A stretch of 14,704 nt of DNA, taken from an uncultured beta proteobacterium. Its GTDB lineage: Bacteria > Pseudomonadota > Gammaproteobacteria > Burkholderiales > Burkholderiaceae_C. Within the stretch, counting starts at the first letter, position 1, and each line of letters opens with the position of its first letter. The DNA lies in assembly GCA_903859265.1 (NCBI GenBank), contig CAIOLZ010000200.1:1-14704 (forward strand). The letters run 5' to 3'. Shown in pieces: positions 1 through 6,721 of this stretch. Below the pieces are notes generated by a model. It searched no databases, was not told where the DNA came from, and worked only from the letters and a program-made list of their open reading frames with translations. Made by a program: the position numbers and the translations under genes.

Positions 1-524
1 GCACCATGTCCAGGGAGAAGCTGCTCAAGTCGCTGGCCAAGGCGTCCAAAACGACGGGCGTTATCCTGCTGCTCATCGGTGTCTCCAACATGTTGCGCTA
101 CCAAATGGCGTACCTGGAAATCCCCGATGTGATTGAGGCGGCGCTGTTGTCGGCAACCCAGCAACCGTGGCTGATGCTGCTGTACATCAACATCATCCAG
201 ATCTTTCTGGGCATCTTTCTGGACATGGCGGCACACATTCTGATCACGACGCCACTGTTTCTGCCGCTGGCGATTCAGATGGGTGTCGGTCCGGTGCAGT
301 TCGGCATGATGCTGCTGCTCAATTGCGCGCTCGGTCTGGTGCATCCGCCGGTGGGAACCGTGCAGTTCGTCGGGTGCGCGATCGGCAATATCTCGATTGG
401 CGAGGCCACCAAGACTGCCTGGCCTTACTACTGCGCCATTTTTGTGGCGATTACCTTGGTCACGTATGTGCCCATGTTCTCAACCTGGCTGCCGACGCTG
501 ATTACCGGCCACCGCGTGCTCTGA
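1..524 (+). CDS. TRAP transporter large permease (DctM family), 3' part only
   Basis: This is the C-terminal part of the large membrane subunit of a tripartite ATP-independent periplasmic (TRAP) transporter, the channel that imports an organic or sugar acid with a sodium or proton gradient. The reading frame is open to the left edge, so the start lies outside; the ATG at position 6 is internal. About 173 residues are seen, with at least three hydrophobic spans. Family-typical stretches are LGIFLDMAAHILITTPLFLP and GLVHPPVGTVQFVGCAIG, followed by a final span ending near WLPTLITGH. The stop is 11 bp before the garD start, and the garD ribosome site (GAGGGC) begins right after this stop, so the two are almost certainly co-transcribed. 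The context suggests an aldarate, uronate or related acid as substrate, but this is not readable from the permease itself. The family call is secure; the substrate is inferred. Confidence 0.93.
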   Translation, partial: TMSREKLLKSLAKASKTTGVILLLIGVSNMLRYQMAYLEIPDVIEAALLSATQQPWLMLLYINIIQIFLGIFLDMAAHILITTPLFLPLAIQMGVGPVQFGMMLLLNCALGLVHPPVGTVQFVGCAIGNISIGEATKTAWPYYCAIFVAITLVTYVPMFSTWLPTLITGHRVL

Positions 525-535
525 GGGCCGACACC

Positions 536-2083
536 ATGGGCACCCTTGCACCACTCACCATCCGCATGCACGAGGCGGACAATGTTGCCATCGTTGCCAA
601 CGACGGCGGCCTGTCTGCCGGCACTATCCTGTCCGACGGCCTGGTGCTGGTGGACCGCGTACCCCAGGGTCATAAAGTGGCCTTGCAGGCGATCGCCCGG
701 GATGGTGCCGTGCTGCGCTACAACGTGCCGATTGGCTACGCGATCAAGGACATTCCTGCTGGCAGCTGGGTGCATGAGCGACTGCTCCATATGCCGCAGG
801 CACGCAGCCTTGAAAATCTTCCCCACGCCACCCGGAAAATCACACCGCAAGCGCCGCTGACAGGCTACACCTTCGAGGGCTATCGCAACGCAGACGGCTC
901 GGTCGGCACGCGCAATATTCTGGCCATTACCACCACGGTGCAATGCGTCGCCGGCGTGGTGGATTTTGCGGTGCAGCGCATCAAGACCGAACTGCTGCCC
1001 CGTTATCCCAATGTTGACGATGTCGTGGGGCTTGAACATTCCTATGGCTGCGGTGTGGCCATCGACGCGCCGGACGCCAACATTCCGATTCGCACCCTGC
1101 GCAATATCAGCCGCAATCCCAATTTCGGTGGCGAGGTACTGGTCGTCAGCCTGGGGTGTGAAAAGTTGCAACCCGAGCGCCTGCTGCCTCCCGGCAGCAT
1201 CGCGCTGCGCAGCGATGAGATATTGGACGTGGTGTGCCTGCAGGCTGACAAGCACGTCGGTTTCATGTCCATGATTGATTCCGTGATGGAGAGTGCCGTC
1301 CATCACCTGGAGAGGCTTAATGCGCGCAAACGCGAAACCGTTCCCGCCAGTGAATTGGTGGTGGGCGTGCAGTGCGGCGGCAGTGACGCCTTCTCCGGCG
1401 TGACGGCTAACCCGGCCGTCGGCTATGCCACCGATTTGCTGGTGCGCGCCGGCGCCACGGTAATGTTTTCCGAGACCACGGAAGTGCGCGACGCCATCGA
1501 CCAGATGACTGCCCGCGCCAGCACGCCGGAAGTCGCGCAAGCCATGGTGCGCGAGATGGCATGGTACGACGCCTACCTTGGCCGTGGCAGTGCTGACCGC
1601 AGCGCCAACACCACGCCCGGCAACAAGGCCGGTGGCCTGTCCAATATTGTTGAAAAAGCGATGGGCTCCATCATTAAATCCGGGACTTCCCCGATCAGCG
1701 GCGTGCTCTCCCCCGGCGAAAAGGCGGCCACCAAGGGTTTGATTTATGCCGCGACTCCCGCCAGCGATTTCATCTGCGGCACCTTGCAACTGGCCGCAGG
1801 AATGAACCTGCATGTTTTCACCACGGGGCGCGGCACGCCCTATGGACTGGCACCAGTGCCGGTGATCAAGGTGGCCACTCGTACCGAATTGGCAAACCGG
1901 TGGCATGACCTGATGGACGTCAACGCAGGTCGTATTGCTGACGGCAACGCGAGCATTGCCGATGTCGGCTGGGAACTGTTCGAGCTGATGCTGGAAGTGG
2001 CCAGTGGCCGCAAAAAAACCTGGGCCGAACAATGGAAGTTGCACAACGCCCTGGTGTTGTTTAACCCTGCCCCGGTCACCTGA
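536..2083 (+). CDS. garD: Galactarate dehydratase
   Basis: Cytoplasmic enzyme dehydrating meso-galactarate to 5-keto-4-deoxy-D-glucarate (EC 4.2.1.42), the entry step of aldarate catabolism. The 515-residue product aligns along its full length with my memory of E. coli GarD (523 aa). An N-terminal SAF-type domain (about residues 10-85, with DNVAIVANDGGL and PQGHKVAL) is followed by the UxaA-type catalytic region. Characteristic segments are GYTFEGYRNADGSVGTRN (111-128), HSYGCGVAIDAP (168-179), GCEKLQPERLL (207-217), QCGGSDAFSGVTANPAVGYA and the C-terminal LFNPAPVT, which E. coli GarD shares as VFNPAPVT. I chose ATG 536 because GAGGGC lies about 9 bases upstream and the N-terminus fits. The frame is open back to 167, but that part overlaps the permease gene and is an artefact. 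It is second in the permease-garD-garL-garR operon. UxaA altronate dehydratase is a relative but is a poorer match. Confidence 0.96.
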   Translation: MGTLAPLTIRMHEADNVAIVANDGGLSAGTILSDGLVLVDRVPQGHKVALQAIARDGAVLRYNVPIGYAIKDIPAGSWVHERLLHMPQARSLENLPHATRKITPQAPLTGYTFEGYRNADGSVGTRNILAITTTVQCVAGVVDFAVQRIKTELLPRYPNVDDVVGLEHSYGCGVAIDAPDANIPIRTLRNISRNPNFGGEVLVVSLGCEKLQPERLLPPGSIALRSDEILDVVCLQADKHVGFMSMIDSVMESAVHHLERLNARKRETVPASELVVGVQCGGSDAFSGVTANPAVGYATDLLVRAGATVMFSETTEVRDAIDQMTARASTPEVAQAMVREMAWYDAYLGRGSADRSANTTPGNKAGGLSNIVEKAMGSIIKSGTSPISGVLSPGEKAATKGLIYAATPASDFICGTLQLAAGMNLHVFTTGRGTPYGLAPVPVIKVATRTELANRWHDLMDVNAGRIADGNASIADVGWELFELMLEVASGRKKTWAEQWKLHNALVLFNPAPVT

Positions 2084-2152
2084 CTCACCCTCCTCAACGT
2101 CACGCCTTTTTTCAAACCCTTTGGCCAAGCGCATGCCGGCCTCAAAAAATAA

Positions 2153-2965
2153 ATGACTATGTCCCAACCATCCAATTCCGCGCCAGTGCAGGCAATGCCT
2201 TATCGCTCTTTCCCCAACCAGTTCAAAGCCGATTTGCTGGCAGGTAAACGCCTCATCGGGTGCTGGGCTTCACTGGCCAGCGCCATTACGACCGAAGTGC
2301 TGGGCGTGGCCGGCTTCGACTGGATCCTGCTTGACGGCGAGCATGCGCCCAACGATGTCAGTACCTTTATCCCGCAGCTGATGGCGCTCAAGGACAGCAG
2401 CAGCGCGCCGATCGTGCGTCCAACCTGGAACAACGAAATCGAGATCAAGCGTTTGCTGGACTCGGGCTTCTACAACTTTCTCATTCCGTTCATTCAAAAC
2501 GCCGAGGAGGCGCGCCGCGCAGTGGCCGCCACACGCTATCCGCCTGCCGGTATCCGCGGCGTATCGGTCTCGCAGCGCAGCAACCGCTACGGAACCGTGC
2601 CCAACTATTTCCAGGAAATCAACCAGCACATTTGCGTCGCCGTTCAAATTGAAAGTCGCGCAGGTGTCGCGAACGCTGATGCGATTGCCGCAGTGGATGG
2701 CGTGGACTGCATATTCGTGGGTCCCTCTGACCTTGCTGCCGGTTACGGCCAGCTCGGCAATGCCAGCCATCCCGAAGTCCAGGAAGCCATTGCCAGCGTG
2801 TTTGCCGCTGCCAAAGCCCAAGGAAAGCCCAGCGGCATTCTGGCGCCGGTAGAAGCCGACGCGCACCGTTACATGGCCATGGGTGCCACGTTTGTGGCGG
2901 TTGGCAGCGACCTCGGAGCCTTTCGCTCTGCGACACAAGCACTGTGTGACAAATACAAAAAATAG
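2153..2965 (+). CDS. garL: 5-keto-4-deoxy-D-glucarate aldolase (HpcH/HpaI aldolase family)
   Basis: Class II, metal-dependent aldolase that splits 5-keto-4-deoxy-D-glucarate (and the related 2-keto-3-deoxy form) into pyruvate and tartronate semialdehyde (EC 4.1.2.20). It acts directly after GarD. The sequence carries the HpcH/HpaI signature: STEVLG-like ITTEVLGVAGFDWILLDGEH with APNDVSTFIPQLMALK, then RYPPAGIRGVSVSQRSNRYG, a VQIES metal-site segment, FVGPSDLAAGYGQLGNASHP and a GKPSGILAPVEADAHRY stretch near the C-terminus, all very close to E. coli GarL. The start is uncertain. ATG 2153 gives 270 residues, with another ATG at 2159. ATG 2195 (protein starting MPYRSFPNQF) gives 256 residues, exactly the E. 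coli length and matching its MNNDVFPNKF start. None has a strong ribosome site. I list the longest ATG form but consider 2195 at least as likely. Gaps are 69 bp to garD and 32 bp to garR. Confidence 0.94.
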   Translation: MTMSQPSNSAPVQAMPYRSFPNQFKADLLAGKRLIGCWASLASAITTEVLGVAGFDWILLDGEHAPNDVSTFIPQLMALKDSSSAPIVRPTWNNEIEIKRLLDSGFYNFLIPFIQNAEEARRAVAATRYPPAGIRGVSVSQRSNRYGTVPNYFQEINQHICVAVQIESRAGVANADAIAAVDGVDCIFVGPSDLAAGYGQLGNASHPEVQEAIASVFAAAKAQGKPSGILAPVEADAHRYMAMGATFVAVGSDLGAFRSATQALCDKYKK

Positions 2966-2997
2966 ACCACAACCATTGCACTGAAAGCATATTGACC

Positions 2998-3921
2998 ATG
3001 ACCAGCAACAACCCCTCTGACACGCTGCCCGTACTGGGCTTCATCGGCCTTGGCATCATGGGTGCGCCCATGGCCGGCCACCTGCTTGCTGCCGGTTACG
3101 CCGTGCATCTGCACACCCGCAGCGCAATTCCTGAAACGCTGCTGCAGGCCGGTGGCCTGCCGTGCAGCAGCGCCAGTGAGGTCGCCCAGCGCGCGGACAT
3201 TGTGTTCCTGATGCTGCCCGACACGCCGGATGTAGAGCGCGTGTTGTTTGGTGCGGATGGCGTTGCGCAGGGCTTTGCCGCTGGTTCGCCCGGCGGCAAA
3301 ACGGTGGTGGACATGAGCTCAATCTCGCCGGTGGACACCAAGGTGTTCGCCCAGCGCATCAACGCACTGGGCGCGAGCTATGTGGACGCCCCGGTCTCAG
3401 GGGGCGAAGTGGGGGCCAAAGCAGCCAGCTTGACCATCATGGTTGGCGCACCACAAGCTGCATTCGATGCGGTATTGCCGATGCTTCAAAAGATGGGCAA
3501 AAACATCACGCTGGTGGGCGGAAATGGCGATGGACAAACCTGCAAGGTCGCCAATCAGATCATCGTCGCTCTCAACATTGCTGCGGTGGGCGAAGCGCTG
3601 CTGTTCGCCAGCAAAGCGGGCGCCAATCCTGCCAAAGTGCGCGAAGCACTGATGGGGGGCTTTGCAGCATCGCGCATCCTGGAGGTACATGGTGAGCGCA
3701 TGATCAAGCGCACATTCAACCCCGGTTTTCGAATCGGGCTGCACCAGAAAGATCTGGGTTTGGCACTGCAGGGGGCCAAGTCTTTGGGATTGTCACTTCC
3801 CCAGACAGCCGGCGCTGCGCAACTGATGCAGGTTTGCAGCGGTCACGGTCTGCAAAATCTCGACCATTCAGGCTTGGTCCGTGCCCTGGAAATTATGGGA
3901 AATTTTGAAATCGGGGATTAG
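2998..3921 (+). CDS. garR: 2-hydroxy-3-oxopropionate (tartronate semialdehyde) reductase
   Basis: NAD(P)H-dependent reductase of the beta-hydroxyacid dehydrogenase family. It converts tartronate semialdehyde, released by GarL, to D-glycerate (EC 1.1.1.60). The 307-residue protein has the N-terminal Rossmann motif GFIGLGIMG (14-22), the DMSS segment (105-108), the substrate-binding DAPVSGGE (130-137), the catalytic-lysine motif CKVANQIIVALNIAA (182-196, Lys183) and the C-terminal helical domain with NPGFRIGLHQKDLGLAL (241-257). I chose ATG 2998; a TTG at 2992 is in frame but weaker, and GAAAG lies about ten bases before the ATG. The product has roughly eleven extra N-terminal residues compared with E. 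coli GarR. GlxR is an isofunctional paralogue and the sequence alone does not separate the names; the garD-garL neighbours favour garR. This is the last gene of the operon, ending 8 bp from the convergent gene. Confidence 0.94.
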   Translation: MTSNNPSDTLPVLGFIGLGIMGAPMAGHLLAAGYAVHLHTRSAIPETLLQAGGLPCSSASEVAQRADIVFLMLPDTPDVERVLFGADGVAQGFAAGSPGGKTVVDMSSISPVDTKVFAQRINALGASYVDAPVSGGEVGAKAASLTIMVGAPQAAFDAVLPMLQKMGKNITLVGGNGDGQTCKVANQIIVALNIAAVGEALLFASKAGANPAKVREALMGGFAASRILEVHGERMIKRTFNPGFRIGLHQKDLGLALQGAKSLGLSLPQTAGAAQLMQVCSGHGLQNLDHSGLVRALEIMGNFEIGD

Positions 3922-3929
3922 TTCAGGCC

Positions 3930-4562
3930 CTACCGGGGATTCGTCAAGCCGCCAAAACCGGTGTTTGGGTTGAATCCCAAGCCGCCGACGTCTTCCTGCC
4001 GTCCAAACTCCTGCTCGTGCAGGGTGGACAAAACCATCAAGGCATCGGCCGATTCCTGGTTAAAACCGCGACGCACCTGTCCAAAGCCATCTCCACCGCT
4101 CATGATCAGGTTGTCGATGAAGTCGGCACACTCCTTGTGGCCCCAAAGAACGTTGATGGTATTGAAGATGCGTTTGTGATTGATTTCAAGGACGCTCAAC
4201 GCATCGCTCTTGCGCTGCGCGGGTGACTTGTCATCAAGCTCCATAGGTTGGGTTGAAGCATCCCCTGTGCCAGAGGCTTTGACCACGGGATTGGCGGGTG
4301 CGAGCCCGTTTGCATCCGACTTGGCCCCGGCAGTGGCCGCAACATCCTGCGCAGGAGGCTCCAGAAATCTGGAATCCATTTCGGAAACCGCGCTGTCCCA
4401 CATGCTCCACATCGTATCGGGGTCGTCTTCCACGACCTCAATCGTTTCCGGTTTGAACAGCGCGCGAAAGAAACCCTGGTCCGTCTCGGAATTGGGCTTG
4501 GAGCCAGTGGCGTCATTCTGCTCGCCAGACTTGCTGCCTTTACCCAGAAATTTTTCAAACAT
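3930..4562 (-). CDS. Hypothetical protein, 210 aa, probably cytoplasmic
   Basis: I do not recognise a named family. The protein has three visible parts. A basic N-terminus (MFEKFLGKGSKSG) leads into a polar, acidic region rich in Glu/Asp with a tryptophan patch (DPDTMWSMWDSAVSEMD, 48-64). A low-complexity Ala/Pro/Ser/Thr linker follows (about 70-112). The C-terminal part looks compact and helical (about 113-192, with LEINHKRIFNTINVLWGHKECADFIDNLI), then a Gly/Asn-rich tail (GLGFNPNTGFGG). There is no signal peptide or membrane span. The start ATG at 4562 is supported by GAGGGA about six bases upstream. It lies alone on the minus strand between two plus-strand metabolic operons and converges on garR with an 8-bp gap. 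Two perfect palindromes sit directly before its start codon. It may be a lineage-restricted protein; nothing here supports a function. Confidence 0.8.
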   Translation of the reverse strand: MFEKFLGKGSKSGEQNDATGSKPNSETDQGFFRALFKPETIEVVEDDPDTMWSMWDSAVSEMDSRFLEPPAQDVAATAGAKSDANGLAPANPVVKASGTGDASTQPMELDDKSPAQRKSDALSVLEINHKRIFNTINVLWGHKECADFIDNLIMSGGDGFGQVRRGFNQESADALMVLSTLHEQEFGRQEDVGGLGFNPNTGFGGLTNPR

Positions 4563-4583
4563 GGACGTCCCTCAAATATTTGA
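4563..4583. promoter_or_regulatory. Adjacent perfect palindromes GGACGTCC and TCAAATATTTGA
   Basis: GGACGTCC (4563-4570) and TCAAATATTTGA (4572-4583) are perfect inverted repeats separated by one base. They cover the ribosome-binding region of the minus-strand 210-aa gene: its Shine-Dalgarno GAGGGA spans the junction of the two. Either could be an operator half or a protein-binding site that limits expression of that gene. Short palindromes also arise by chance, so this is a candidate only. Confidence 0.3.
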
Positions 4584-4642
4584 AAACTGCACCACCAGCC
4601 GCCCCAAGCCATTTGGCTCGTTCAATTGCCAGAAGGGAGAAT

Positions 4643-4768
4643 ATGAAGGACAGGATTTTAACCCTTCAAGCATTAATTTCCCCGAATCTTGCCTCTTGCG
4701 AAGCAGGGTACGCATTTTTTATTCCTTTATATTACAAACAAAGTGGAAAAGCACAGCCCGGAAAATAG
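4643..4768 (+). CDS. Possible small ORF, 41 aa, upstream of the epimerase gene
   Basis: An ATG at 4643 is preceded by the purine-rich AGAAGGGAGA, a fair ribosome site, though its GGAG core is only 3 bases from the ATG. It opens a 41-codon frame beginning MKDRILTLQALI, containing a hydrophobic AFFIPLYY segment and ending QPGK. It stops 55 bp before the epimerase start. It could be a leader peptide, a small membrane-associated protein or chance. No known family is recognised. The AT-rich stretch inside it may equally be promoter sequence for the downstream operon, and then it would not be translated. Confidence 0.2.
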   Translation: MKDRILTLQALISPNLASCEAGYAFFIPLYYKQSGKAQPGK

Positions 4769-4823
4769 TTTCGCCGTCAAATGTACCGAAGCGTTGCGAC
4801 AGCGAGCCCATCCTGCCCCGCCC

Positions 4824-5699
4824 ATGACCCTTACCCTAAAAAACGACAAACTGGTTTGCGACATCAACCCCGGGCAAGGTGCTTGTATTGCCGGTCTTTG
4901 GCACAACCACATACCCGTGCTGCGCTCAACGCCCGGCGCCCAATTGCAATCGGTCCGGGAGTGCGCCAGCTACCCTCTGGTTCCTTATTCCAACCGCCAG
5001 GCGTTTGCGCAATTTCGCTGGCAAGGCCAACAGTTTTCTCTTGCGAAAAACTTTGATCCAGAGCCCCACGCTATCCATGGCGTTGGATGGCAACGGCCGT
5101 GGCAGCTTGCACCACATGCCAGCAGCCCCGGCATGCCGACCAGCACGGTAACGCTGACCCTCGAACACACACCCGACGACAGTTGGCCATTTGCCTTTTC
5201 TGCCAGCCAAACCATCAGCCTGCACGAAGACGCGCTGGAACTGCGCATGGCCGTGACCAACCGTGCATCCGTCGCTGCCCCTGCGGGTCTGGGCTGGCAT
5301 CCTTACTTTGCCAAACACGCGAGCGACCATCTGACGTTTGAAGCGCAAGGTCGCTGGGAGATGGACGCCGACAAATTGCCCACCCGCCGCCTGCCCAACC
5401 CGGGATTGCGGCAGGACTGCGCGGCTTTGTCGGTTGACCATTGTTTTGACGGCTGGGGAGGCAAGGCTGTTTTGCGCAACGCCCGCTTTGTGTTGACCAT
5501 TACTTCCGATTTGACGTGCCTTGTCGTGTTCACGCGGCCGGAGCGGGACAACATTGCCATCGAGCCGGTGAGTCATGTCAACAATGCCCTGAATCTGGTT
5601 GCCGATGGTGTCGCAACGGCCCAAGCCCTGGGCGTGCGTCTGCTGGAGCCAGGTGAGACATTTGCGGCGCACATGCGCATTGCCATTGAGGCCGTTTGA
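4824..5699 (+). CDS. Aldose 1-epimerase (galactose mutarotase-like) family protein
   Basis: Cytoplasmic mutarotase-fold enzyme (COG2017 type) expected to interconvert alpha and beta anomers of a free sugar or sugar acid. With ATG 4824 the protein has 291 residues, normal for the short bacterial form. Visible sites are PYSNR (55-59, substrate-binding Asn/Arg), HAIHG (82-86) holding the first active-site histidine, GLGWHPYF (155-162) holding the second, and the catalytic-base region IAIEPVSHVNNA (244-255, Glu247). An in-frame TTG at 4689 would add 45 residues that look unlike the family, so I reject it; no strong ribosome site precedes the ATG. The stop codon directly abuts the start of the lactonase gene, implying translational coupling. 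Being next to a lactonase suggests it supplies the right anomer of a uronate or aldose to an oxidising dehydrogenase. Its exact substrate cannot be read from sequence. Confidence 0.88.
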   Translation: MTLTLKNDKLVCDINPGQGACIAGLWHNHIPVLRSTPGAQLQSVRECASYPLVPYSNRQAFAQFRWQGQQFSLAKNFDPEPHAIHGVGWQRPWQLAPHASSPGMPTSTVTLTLEHTPDDSWPFAFSASQTISLHEDALELRMAVTNRASVAAPAGLGWHPYFAKHASDHLTFEAQGRWEMDADKLPTRRLPNPGLRQDCAALSVDHCFDGWGGKAVLRNARFVLTITSDLTCLVVFTRPERDNIAIEPVSHVNNALNLVADGVATAQALGVRLLEPGETFAAHMRIAIEAV

Positions 5700-6647
5700 A
5701 TGATGGAGCATGCGGACTGGCAAAAATTGGTGGACCGGACTTATGAATTGGGAGAGTCACCGTTCTGGCATCCCATTGAGTGCAGGTTGTACTGGGTGGA
5801 CATTCCCGGAAAAAAAATTCTCCGAACCACGAAGTTACCGGGCAGCACCCCATCGGTCGAAGTCTGGCCCATGCCTTGCGAGCCCGGTTGCATTGCACCG
5901 GCGAAAGGCGGCGGCCTGGTGATTGCATTGCGCAACGGTGTGTTTCGCGCCCGCGTGTGGGGCGGTGCTATGGAGTTGATTACCGTGTTGCCCTACGACA
6001 CGGCCACCGTGCGCGCCAACGATGGCAAATGTGACGCACTGGGCCGCTTTTGGGTCGGCACCATCGATGAGCCCAAAGCAGGCCACCTTGCGGCATTGTT
6101 TTCCGTGGATTGCCGCCCCGCCATGGCCCATTCACAGGCCGTCGTCGTGCGCCAGGCCGACGGCGCGCTGACCGCCAATGGCTTGGCCTGGAGTCCCGAC
6201 GCACGCACCCTGTATTGGGCCGATACGCCTAAGCACATCGTTTACGCCTGGGACTACGACATAGTCACCAACGTGCTTTCGGCCCACCGCACCTACCTGG
6301 AATTTGCGCCCAAACCCCCAGGCTGGAGCCCGCAATCGGGGGGTTACCAGGGCCGCCCGGATGGCGCGGCGGTGGATATATCAGGCAACTACTGGGTGTC
6401 GATGTTTGAAGGCCAGCGGGTTTGCTGCTTTGCGCCCGATGGCACGCTGCTACGCGAAATTGCCACCCCGGCGCAATGCCCGACCATGCCGTGTTTTGGC
6501 GGCAGTGATCTGTGCACACTGTTCCTGACCAGTGCCCGCCATGGCCGCGCTGCCGCGGAGCTGCTGGAGTTTCCCGATTCGGGCGCGGTATTTTTCATGC
6601 GTGTGGAAACGCCCGGGTTGCCGGTGAACTGCTTTATCGATGCGTAA
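5700..6647 (+). CDS. SMP-30/gluconolactonase/LRE family lactonase
   Basis: Six-bladed beta-propeller lactonase that would hydrolyse a sugar lactone to the open acid using a divalent metal. The 315-residue protein shows the family's metal ligands: Glu19 in LGESPFWHP, Asn160 in TANGLAWSPDARTLYWAD and Asp221 in GRPDGAAVD. The substrate-site segment RANDGKCDALGRFWVGTID is at 106-123. Its ATG follows the epimerase stop with no gap, so the pair is coupled; a second ATG is the next codon. Because aldarate catabolic genes lie upstream, a likely role is opening galactaro- or glucarolactone made by a uronate dehydrogenase, giving the substrate for GarD. L-arabino- or gluconolactonase activity is equally compatible with the motifs. 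It is followed after 74 bp by glcE. Confidence 0.9.
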   Translation: MMEHADWQKLVDRTYELGESPFWHPIECRLYWVDIPGKKILRTTKLPGSTPSVEVWPMPCEPGCIAPAKGGGLVIALRNGVFRARVWGGAMELITVLPYDTATVRANDGKCDALGRFWVGTIDEPKAGHLAALFSVDCRPAMAHSQAVVVRQADGALTANGLAWSPDARTLYWADTPKHIVYAWDYDIVTNVLSAHRTYLEFAPKPPGWSPQSGGYQGRPDGAAVDISGNYWVSMFEGQRVCCFAPDGTLLREIATPAQCPTMPCFGGSDLCTLFLTSARHGRAAAELLEFPDSGAVFFMRVETPGLPVNCFIDA

Positions 6648-6721
6648 CTGAAAAAATTTCTGCAGTGGCGGCCGTCAAAAAATTCACGGCGCTCAACGGG
6701 TGCTCGCCATACCATCAGGGG

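Larger units (their letters stand above)
4563..4823. promoter_or_regulatory. Divergent intergenic region between the 210-aa gene and the epimerase operon
   Basis: This 261-bp gap must hold the promoters of the minus-strand 210-aa gene and of the plus-strand epimerase-lactonase-glcEF operon. It is clearly more AT-rich than the genes, above all around 4711-4740 (poly-T followed by TTTATATTA). A TTGCGA (4696-4701) followed by AT-rich sequence near 4718-4723 is a weak candidate sigma70-type promoter for the plus-strand operon. No good -35/-10 pair is visible for the minus strand. Two perfect palindromes (4563-4570 and 4572-4583) and a short ORF (4643-4768) lie inside. Confidence 0.5.

Noticed and set aside
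167..535. In-frame upstream extension of garD into the permease gene
   Set aside because: The extension overlaps the permease coding sequence out of frame and looks unlike any GarD N-terminus; ATG 536 has its own ribosome site and the expected start.
428..2167. 579-codon open frame on the minus strand opposite garD
   Set aside because: It mirrors garD in a GC-rich gene, its product is low-complexity and His/Gly/Ala-rich with no recognisable domain, and garD itself is a full-length match to a known enzyme.
3912..3941. Direct repeat CGGGGATT at 3912-3919 and 3934-3941 at the garR/210-aa gene junction
   Set aside because: An 8-bp repeat over coding ends is easily chance; no insertion or duplicated gene lies between the copies.
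4689..4823. TTG start that would add 45 residues to the epimerase
   Set aside because: The added residues do not resemble the family, while ATG 4824 gives a normal length and a typical first strand.
6671..6690. GCCGT/ACGGC hairpin between the lactonase and glcE as a terminator
   Set aside because: The stem is only 5 bp, the loop is 10 bases and no T-tract follows. Continued transcription into glcE is more likely.
6512..6721. Upstream extension of glcE into the lactonase gene
   Set aside because: It would overlap the lactonase by 136 bp; ATG 6722 gives a normal GlcE N-terminus.
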